Of a stretch of DNA of 25,126 bases, positions 17,974-25,126 are shown piece after piece. The DNA comes from Astrocystis sublimbata (taxonomy: Eukaryota; Ascomycota; Sordariomycetes; Xylariales; Xylariaceae), in the NCBI GenBank assembly GCA_022453515.1, contig JAJNNY010000141.1:1-25126 (forward strand), given 5' to 3'. Both the position numbers and the translations under genes were made by a program. Position 1 is the first letter of the stretch. Each line of letters begins with the position of its first letter. The notes under the pieces were generated by a model. The model made no database searches. It was not told the DNA's origin and was given only the letters and a program-made list of their open reading frames with translations.

Positions 17974-19365
17974 TGTGTGAAGATAGATAGCGATGAGGGT
18001 GCTCGTGGTGATGAGAACAATGGGCACGCGGCCCGCGGGCGCATTGGATGTGTTCGTCGAGTCGGCAAGTCAGCAGGCCTTGGTCTGGATCATGGACGGC
18101 GGAGAGGGATCGTGGTGGTGAGTTGAGGCGTTGAATTTCAAAGACTGTCGTGAAAGTAGACGTCGTGATGCAGCAATTGCAGCGATCCGGGCATGTAATG
18201 TTGCAGTAAATTTCGTTAAATTTCCTATCAGAGACCGCAGCTAGAGCTCGCTACTGTAGCTCCTGAGACCTGCAGTCACTCTCGGGCAGGTGGGGTATCG
18301 GGGTATCTAAGCCGATCGTAGAGCTCTTGTGGGCGAGGTGGGGTACCTCTTAGGAGGTAGGTAACTGGAGCCTTAATGTGTGCTGAATTATAGTGGGGAA
18401 GCGGGGTTAGTGAAGTACCAACAACCGAGACAACCTTTTCTATCAGCTCAAGTTTATCGGGCAGGTACGGTACCTATGAACAAGTTGTAAGCAAGATGGA
18501 CGCAATACCAAATCACTGGCACTATATCATTGCTTATTCTGTAGCTCTCCGGAAAGTTATGCTCGTTGCAGAGCATTATAATTCTAAGTCTCGTTTTTCT
18601 CCCCATCGTTATTTACCTAATCACCCCCACCGCTTGCCGTTCGGTTTCCGTTGCTCTGACTGGTTCAACCATGATATAACAGTTCACTAAGTATCTGAGG
18701 ATTCAGTGCCACTCTACAGCTTCGTTATGTTGAAATGTTGATCATACCTCGAGACAACTTGAAGTGATCGCCTGACGAATTGAGGTCATCTACAATTGTA
18801 TAATGGCCGTGCCCTTTATTATTGCTAGTGCTTGCATCGTCCTTCGTCGCGGTATTGAGTAGGACCACTTAGACGTTCTCCTTTTACATGTGCAATGAGA
18901 ATACAAAGGTACGAGAGCTAACAAAGAGGTTTGTGTAAGCAGTATCATATAGTGGACATCTATTCTGTCTCAAGGACCGGATTTTCTGGAGTTGGTGCTC
19001 ACAAACCATGGGATAGCATCTTGTTCAAGTAATCGGCAAAGTGGATGGAATGTCAGTTGCTAACTGGGCGAGATATCCGCGATAGAGCCACAGTGAGGAT
19101 TAGTCGAAGTGTTACTGAACCGTCTGTCTATCGCTTGTTTCCTAAGAATAAAGGAAGCCTATGACAAAGGACAGCTATAAGCAATGCATTGCTCACTACC
19201 TAGGTACGTAGGTAAGTTGTTAGGAGGTTAAGGTTCTTGCATAACCAACAGTAGATACCTAAAGTTCCCTCATTACCCTTACTGCCTCGTATTTAATCAG
19301 GTACCTAGGTAGACAGTCCTCTCAATTGTAATCTTGCCCAGACAGACGACTCATGCCCATACTCC
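17974..19365. other. Intergenic between RPP1 and the P450 gene
   Basis: About 1.4 kb. The first few hundred bases are the RPP1 promoter side. From about 18300 the sequence is AT-rich and carries TAGGTA/TACCTA motifs, including perfect TACCTAGGTA palindromes at 19197-19206 and 19302-19311. The only open frames are short and unremarkable. Confidence 0.55.
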
Positions 19366-21100
19366 ATGGGGAATGTAATAACCAGCCAGAAGGCTACCTC
19401 CTGGGACTACACGCGTGAAAATGGCGGTGCGCTCCAGGTGGCGCTTCTATTAACTGTGAGTACTCATGTTCACCCCTTGGACTTTTCCGAACTGACTAGA
19501 GAGAACATCACTGAAGGTGACATCCCTTGTCACATATCAAGTTCTCCTCCATCCATTGCGCACGTATCCAGGCCCGTGGCTGGCCAAGTTCACCGATGCC
19601 TACAATGGACTTCACACAAGTCGCAGACGATTGCATCTCCGCACATGGCTAAATCATCTAAGATACGGTAGGGAAGCTCAATCTAAGAATGCCTGCGAAG
19701 AGGGTCGTGTTCATGAGAGGACTGATACCACTATTTATCAGGCCCCATCGTCCGGCAAGGTCCGAATAAGCTGGTCTTCAGCACCGTCACAGCAGTCCGT
19801 GGTGAGTCTCTCGTTGCTCACGCACACTCAATGATAATTGCATTCCAGCCAGCGACTGAGATGGCCTAATGGTGCAACTAGACATCTATCGAACAGACAA
19901 TACAACCAAGCCGAAAGCTTACATGGCTCTGGGCCCTGGCTTGACAACGTATAATGTCTTCACGGCGACGGATAACTCACTACACCGCCAGCGTCGCCAA
20001 CTCATTGGTCAGATTCTGACCGATACTTCGATTCGAACATTTGAGCCTATCATGACACATCAAGTCGACATACTAGTGTCCAACGTTCTCCGGGCGACGC
20101 AGTCAGGTACCGCTCGGAGATTTCGTCTCGGGCTCGTTGCTGTAAAGACCTTTCGTCAGCTACGGGAGCCGTACTTCGCACTCATGCAAAAGATGATCCA
20201 ATCGCGCATGGCGGAGAAGCCTGATGCAAAGCACGACTTGTTCTCTAAACTCGCGCCTGTTCTCAAGGCGGACGGCGATAGCGGCGGGCTTCGCGATAGC
20301 GAGCTATGGGCCGAGGCGAATCTGTTCCTAACAGCCGGTATGTGCAACCTCTAGGTGACCAACCGAGATTTAGAAAATGATCCCCGTGCTGACTGTTGCG
20401 GAATGTGCCAGCGGGTGATACGGTCAAGACACTCATCAGCGCCGTATTCTTCTACCTAGCACGTAACGGAACCGTCTACGAGAAGCTCGCGACCGAAATC
20501 CGAACATCATTCGAGACCGCAGCGGAGATCACCAGTGTGGCACTGGGGAAATGCAAATACCTCCGAGCTTGCATCGACGAAGCACTACGCATGTCGCCGC
20601 CAGCTCCAGGAATACTCTGGCGGGAACAGTCAGACTCCGACCAGCCGTTGATCATCGACGGACACGTAATACCAAAAGGTACCATAGTTGGTGTGAACGT
20701 ATATTCGCTACACCATAACGAAGACTACTTTCCCGAGCCGTTCGAGTACAGACCGGAACGTTGGCTCGGCGATCAAAGTCCCGATATGAAGCGTGCCATG
20801 CGAGATGCTTTCATGCCTTTCTCTACCGGCCCTCGAGGATGCGCAGGTAAGACTATGGCATACGCCGAGACAGGACTAGTAGTTGCTAAGATCCTATGGT
20901 ACTTTGATTTCCAAACCTGTGCTGGCGTCAAGGGGACTATTGGGGAGGGAAACTTAGGTCTGGGGCCGGGACGAGAGAGGCAGCACGAATTTCAAATCTA
21001 CGACGTCTTCTCGTCCATGCATGAAGGCCCATATCTTACGTTCACGACGAGGGGTGACCACTGGGCGCAGCGAGGGGTGCAGGTGCGCGGTGATGCCTAA
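19366..21100 (+). CDS. Cytochrome P450, probably with an internal deletion
   Basis: Five exons (19366-19455, 19517-19667, 19742-19801, 19882-20337, 20412-21100) encode 481 aa. Introns are 61, 74, 80 and 74 nt, and each join restores family sequence (for example LRYG/PIVRQGPNKLVFSTVTAVR/DIY). Motifs: proline-rich hinge YPGPW after a short membrane segment, I-helix AAGDT (about 252-256; the usual following Thr is Val), ExxR as EALR (309-312), PERW (367-370), and the haem loop FSTGPRGCAG with Cys396. It should be an ER-bound monooxygenase of fungal secondary metabolism type. Between DILVSNVLRATQ and REPYFALMQKM only about 20 residues are present where related enzymes have some 70 (helices D-F), suggesting an in-frame loss. 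Activity is therefore doubtful. It converges with the dehydrogenase gene. Confidence 0.82.
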
Positions 21101-21341
21101 GCGCGTGTCTTGGGGAGTAGAAGCACTCACCTGCGAGCGTGCCGTCGTCACTTTGCGCGGCGCATATATTGGAGTCGAAGGGCAGGTGGCGCAGGCTTAA
21201 TAGGAGGAAGGATATCAGTTTGGTATTCCAGTGTTGACTGGATACGTTGGAGCATGGCCCGCGCTGCTTGGCGGATACTGAAGAATAGGAGTAGAAAGAG
21301 GGTAGAGAGGCTGGCGCGGCCGAAAAAGCCTTCAACTCTTC

Positions 21342-22468
21342 CTACTGTGACTCTTGTTCCAATATTTCTCCAACTTGTGAAAAAGAAAGTTCCTCCATCA
21401 CCTCATTCCACAACGACTGCGCGACCTGTATGCCTTCGGCCTTGTAGGCAAAAGGAGCCAGGCTAGAAGGATAATGTGTCAGTCATGATTCGCGGTGCTG
21501 GTCATGCATTAGAACGTCTATCATACGGTTGTAGCTTGCCATCCTCGAAATATTGGCCATTGGCCTCAGGTCCGAACTTGACTGCGGCCGCTATGATGGT
21601 TCTGGTCCCCACTGATGGGTGCCGTCCAAATATGCGTTTGAGGAAACTGCCGATCGTATCGACGATGTTCGTTTCGGGAAGTTGTCCGAGGCGCGTGCCA
21701 TACACCAATCCAGGGTTGGGGAGTGATGATCACTTTGGAAGGGTTAACCCGTTTTGCCAGTTCGGATATGGCGAGCTGCCCCAGCAACTTTGAGGTACAG
21801 TATCGCTCAAAACTGCTAAAGGAATCTGGATCGTCGAAGCTGGGTAAAAGGGGTTGGCTAACCCGTTCCTTGAATTTTGCGAAAGAGGCGACATCGGATG
21901 TTACGACGACAAGCCGTCCAGGGGCCGCATCCGACGCAGTCTTGGGCCTCAAAACGGGCAGCAGTAGAACGGAAAGTAGTATCGTCGAGATGACATTGAC
22001 CTGAATGGTCTCCTCATGACCCCCGCCGCTAGAAGGCGAATGTGCGTTGATCGATTGATAGTTCTGCTTGAGAATGCCAACATTCAACACGGCGATGTCC
22101 AAACGGCCGAGAGTCTGCGCACGCGCCGCAAACGCGATAGTCGATTCGTACGACAGCATATCCAGACTCCAGACCTCGATGGATATGTCTTGGCGTTGAC
22201 TGTTAGTAAGTAGGGAGGTCTTCGCCCGCTCCCCCTTTTCCTCGCTGCGCACGGCGAGAATGAGCCGCGACAAACCGAGGTCGAGAAGCTGGCGGGCGCA
22301 TTCCAGCCCAATCCCTCCATTTGATCCTGTCACGATAGCGGCCTTGCCTGTGAGGTCGACATTCTCGACACGCGGTGGAATAACGAAAAGCTGGCGCCAA
22401 AGAGTGGCACCCACTGTCGCCCTTGCCTCTGGCGATGTGTCGAAAGGCGGGGGCGATGCGTCTGCCAT
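21342..22468 (-). pseudogene. Short-chain dehydrogenase/reductase with a frameshift
   Basis: On the minus strand, exon 1 runs 22468-21527 and exon 2 runs 21462-21342, about 353 aa once the frame change is allowed for. The 64-nt intron (21526-21463) starts GTATGA, has a TGACTGAC-like branch and ends TTCTAG. It joins EDGKLQP to LAPFAYKAEGIQ...WNEVMEELSF, the usual C-terminus of this retinol-dehydrogenase-like group. NAD(P)-binding TGSNGGIG is at about residues 47-54 and the active site YxxxK is YCTSK. The usual NAG is NVG. Near 21733 the frame changes: the upstream frame reads KVIIT then loses homology, while the expected PNPGLVYGTRLGQ lies in another frame, next to a run of four C. One extra C or two lost bases would explain it. 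This is either a young pseudogene or a homopolymer error. Confidence 0.8.
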
Positions 22469-24228
22469 GTCGGGAGAGGCTTGGGATTGAATGCTGATAA
22501 GTATGGAACAAACAGCAGATTGGTGTCGCGGATCGCGCGAGGAAAAGGAAGGGAGAATGATGTTGGGGCTTGGAGTACAGGTATAACAAACAATGCCAAT
22601 ATATTATCTTGTCTAATGTATCATGTACGTAGGACAAAGCCAACCGAGAAAGAGTACACAACATAACAGCGCAGCGATACCTCTTAGTACGGCGATGACT
22701 GAGGAGTAAATACTGACTGCATGAAGCTATTTTGGCAACCCTTCAACTTAAAAACTACCTGGATGAAGCAAAGAGGCTGGCCGAGACCACACTATTTCTG
22801 GTAGTACTTGAAATCCGAATATATATCTTGCACTGGGCCTACCTCTCCACGATTCATCAGCCGCCTGGACACCGTGAAACCGGGGTTATACGTGATGGCT
22901 TGGATGAAGTTGTTACCACTCCCAGCCGTCGTACAGAAGTACGGTCGCTCGATGATATGTATGCGATCATGCCGCTGCCAGTCCGATCTTCCCTTGAAAC
23001 TCTAGGAGCCGCTGTAAAAAAACACATACATAAGTGACGGGAAACGAGCAAACACCCGGCTTAGGTAATGTCGATAAGTTCTCCGGTTTCCATTTTTTCT
23101 GATCCAACTCGGGAGTTGCTTTCTTATTACCTCAATTGCCGGATAATGATGGGATCAAGGCGTTGGGTACAGAGCATGGTATACCGATAAATCACATTGC
23201 CAAAGAGATGGGGAAATATATTAAATGTCTGTCGCTTGATCTGTTCAGCGTAGTGGACCAGGTCTAGGTACTTACCTAGTTAGACACCCCCTTCTGTAGG
23301 GGCCTCATGTAGGTATATATATATGCGGTCCAATCAACTTTCTTTTCTAGAAGCTACCCCCTAATCGAACAGTTGACTCTGCTCTTTAGAATCGGGTTTC
23401 AACAACCATATTAGGTATAATCTAAATGTATCCAAGGCGTAACCTAGTTTTCAATAATTGCACCTCATCTCAGTATGCATGAAACTCATATTCGCTTGTC
23501 ATATTTATTTCCATAATTCTACATAATCAAACAAATAGTGACATATTGAGGTCTTGAGCACCGCGTGCTGCTGCCTGGCCATGGGCTGGCCATGCTTGGG
23601 CCACGCCGACACGGCAAGGTGCGTGCGGCGAGGTGCGGTAAGGTACATAGGTACTTAGATGTACCTGTACCCCGGTAGCGGCCCCGGCCTACAGTAGTAG
23701 CTGGATCTGGGGTGCTCCCACCTGGCGAGCTGGGGCTACTCTTTCTTGGCCTTTCTCGGCTGTCAGTGCTATCGCATCCGAGATCCCATGACACCCGCAG
23801 GCATTGACAGGCTCACAGCCCAGCGCCCAGCGCCCAGCGTCTCTAGTGACGCGGCGTAGCGACTGGCTCGACTGGCGCTGTCAAGCACCAGTTGACAGCT
23901 TAGGTACACAACGGGCAGACAACGCATCCATCTTCGCCTCCTTACATAGTCTGCTCGCCTGGCCACACCACGCACGCCACGCCACCTTTATTCCTAGATA
24001 GCCCAAGATTATCCATCTCCCACGTTGCCTACGAATCCAGAACCTGGATACTGCTCGTTTCCCAGCTGCCGAATCTACCGTCCTACACTTTCTGCGACAC
24101 GAGAACCTGCGACTAGAACACGAACTCCCATCTCCGCGCGCTCCCTGCGCATGCGACCGATCGGCTCCCGCCCGCACCCTGCACCCGAAACCTAGTACCG
24201 AATCGCCTCATCCGCACCTCGCCAGAAA
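22469..24228. other. Long stretch without a clear gene
   Basis: About 1.8 kb. An unassigned minus-strand open stretch at 22792-23001 might be an exon (see findings). TAGGTA/TACCTA motifs recur at 23262-23280 and 23642-23670. From about 23900 the sequence is the probable promoter and pyrimidine-rich 5' leader of the zinc-ribbon gene. Open frames on both strands between 23519 and 24177 are overlapping and low in information. Confidence 0.5.
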
Positions 24229-24736
24229 ATGTGTCTGATCTTCACCTGCGGCGAGCACACCTTCCGCAAGGAAGTCGAGGGCTACGAGGGCCTCACCTGC
24301 CAGTGTCACAACTGCGGCAACTACTCTGCCCACGTCATCAAGAGCAACCCGTGGTTCACCTTCTGCTTTGTTGTTAGTACTACCCTCTCTCTCTCTCTCC
24401 CTCTCCTCCCAATGCATCATGGTGCGCTACCGTGGACCTCCATGCGCCGGACCAAGCGATCCATACGCGCGCAAATACGAGCCGGCCAGCCAGCCAGTCA
24501 TCATACAAGCGCTAACCAACCTCTTCGTCGCACAGCCCGTCCTGCCTCTCTCCTTCAAAGGCTACCACGATGTCCAATGCCACGTCTGCAACTTCGCCCA
24601 ACCGCTCGAGAACAGACCCGACGTTATGAACATGAAGGGCGGCGGCAGTAACAACATACCCATGCAGAACCACGGTCCGCCTCAGGGTTGGGGCCCGCCG
24701 CCGCCTCAAGGTCAACCACCCATGCAGTATAAGTAG
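24229..24736 (+). CDS. Small zinc-ribbon protein with Pro/Gln-rich tail
   Basis: Two exons (24229-24372 and 24536-24736) encode 114 aa. The 163-nt intron starts GTTAGT, has a GCTAAC branch point and ends GCACAG. It joins NPWFTFCFV to PVLPLSFKGYHDVQCHVC. Two cysteine pairs (CHNC at about 27-30 and CHVC at about 64-67) flank the aromatic WFTFCF-PVLPLSF stretch. This is the layout of the zinc-ribbon 15 type (PF17032-like), in which a short hydrophobic hairpin lies between the knuckles. The last 35 residues are Gly/Pro/Gln/Asn-rich (NHGPPQGWGPPPPQGQPP) and probably disordered. The molecular role is unknown. The start is the first ATG after a pyrimidine-rich leader, with context GAAAATG. Confidence 0.82.
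24385..24399 (+). repeat. CT microsatellite in the zinc-ribbon gene intron
   Basis: A CT run of about seven units lies just after the donor site. It probably explains part of the unusual length (163 nt) of this intron compared with the others in the window. Confidence 0.8.
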
Positions 24737-25126
24737 GGCAAGCGGGAGAACTGGCGAGGAGTTGCAAAGGGAAATGGGGAAAGGGAGTGAAAATGGCACA
24801 TAGGCTATGCCGTCGGGCACGCTATCACTCAAAGGCGGTACGGAGTACCGAGGGATGGTCTGTTCTCGGGCGGAGTCTGTCCGATTGTATTAATCGATAT
24901 TAACCGCGAAGGCCACAACGACTTCGGGTGTTTACTCATTACACGGCGTTATTCTGGGATGTACGGGTCGAGTTGAGAGAGGTTGAGTTTCGTTTCTGTT
25001 GTCAGTATAGCAGAACTTCATGAGCCTGCATGATGGCGTCAAGTCGCGCTTTGCATTTCAGATACCTCAAGCATAAGTTTATTTCATTACTTTCACTACA
25101 AATGCAAAAACATTTTACTCATGTTT
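24737..25126. other. 3' region of the zinc-ribbon gene to window end
   Basis: No gene recognised. AT-rich sequence at the end of the window is probably downstream spacer. Confidence 0.6.

Noticed and set aside
17974..18027. Longer start for the RNase P subunit
   Set aside because: The family begins MLYDLNIAWSP at 17973. The 18 extra upstream codons are hydrophobic and not part of the fold.
21110..21466. 118-codon plus-strand frame between the P450 and the dehydrogenase
   Set aside because: It lies largely antisense to the dehydrogenase last exon and 3' region and has an arginine-rich, random-looking composition.
23519..24177. Several open frames on both strands
   Set aside because: They overlap each other in leader-like DNA with short internal repeats, and none has a recognisable motif or splice partners.
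1..25126. CRISPR arrays, rRNA, tRNA, telomere repeats
   Set aside because: No regularly spaced repeats, no recognisable tRNA boxes by eye, and no TTAGGG arrays were seen. A covariance-model scan would be needed to exclude small RNAs.

Overview
The window reads as nuclear DNA of a filamentous ascomycete (Pezizomycotina). Introns are short (49-163 nt) with GT-AG ends and recognisable branch points (TACTAAC/GCTAAC/CTGAC types). Gene models are compact, and the gene set is typical of the group: ESCRT-I VPS28, a fungal betaine-lipid synthase, a BTB/POZ protein, a Ser/Thr/Pro-rich secreted protein, RNase P/MRP p30, a P450, a short-chain dehydrogenase and a small zinc-ribbon protein. I cannot name the genus.

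Region 1 (1-7131) is one near-perfect palindrome. The left arm (1-3456) is the reverse complement of the right arm (3680-7131), and they are joined by a unique AT-rich spacer of about 223 bp. Each arm carries VPS28 followed by a trans-acting alanyl-tRNA editing protein (AlaX type), both pointing away from the centre. So two housekeeping genes are present twice, head to head. The inner part of each arm (about 2893-3456 and 3680-4240) is a hairpin-rich repeat with no recognisable gene. The arms differ only by a few small indels. One of these shifts the last codon of the left VPS28 out of frame. The left arm runs off the window start, so its outer end is not seen.

Region 2 (7132-12293) holds BTA1, a four-exon bifunctional betaine lipid synthase, with a CACGTG box about 130 bp upstream that would suit the phosphate-starvation regulator Pho4/NUC-1. 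A BTB/POZ-domain gene with one in-frame intron follows.

Region 3 (12294-18027) begins with a gene-poor stretch containing a complete 678-bp non-autonomous DNA transposon (56-bp perfect terminal inverted repeats, 9-bp target duplication). Next come a four-exon secreted low-complexity protein and, on the minus strand, RNase P/MRP subunit p30.

Region 4 (18028-25126) has a P450 that appears to have lost an internal block, facing a convergent short-chain dehydrogenase that has a frameshift in the assembly and a last exon I place by splicing. A long stretch without a clear gene follows, then a two-exon zinc-ribbon protein. The palindromic decamer TACCTAGGTA recurs in the intergenic parts. The most unusual object is the 7.1-kb gene-bearing palindrome. 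Whether it is biological or an assembly product is the main open question.
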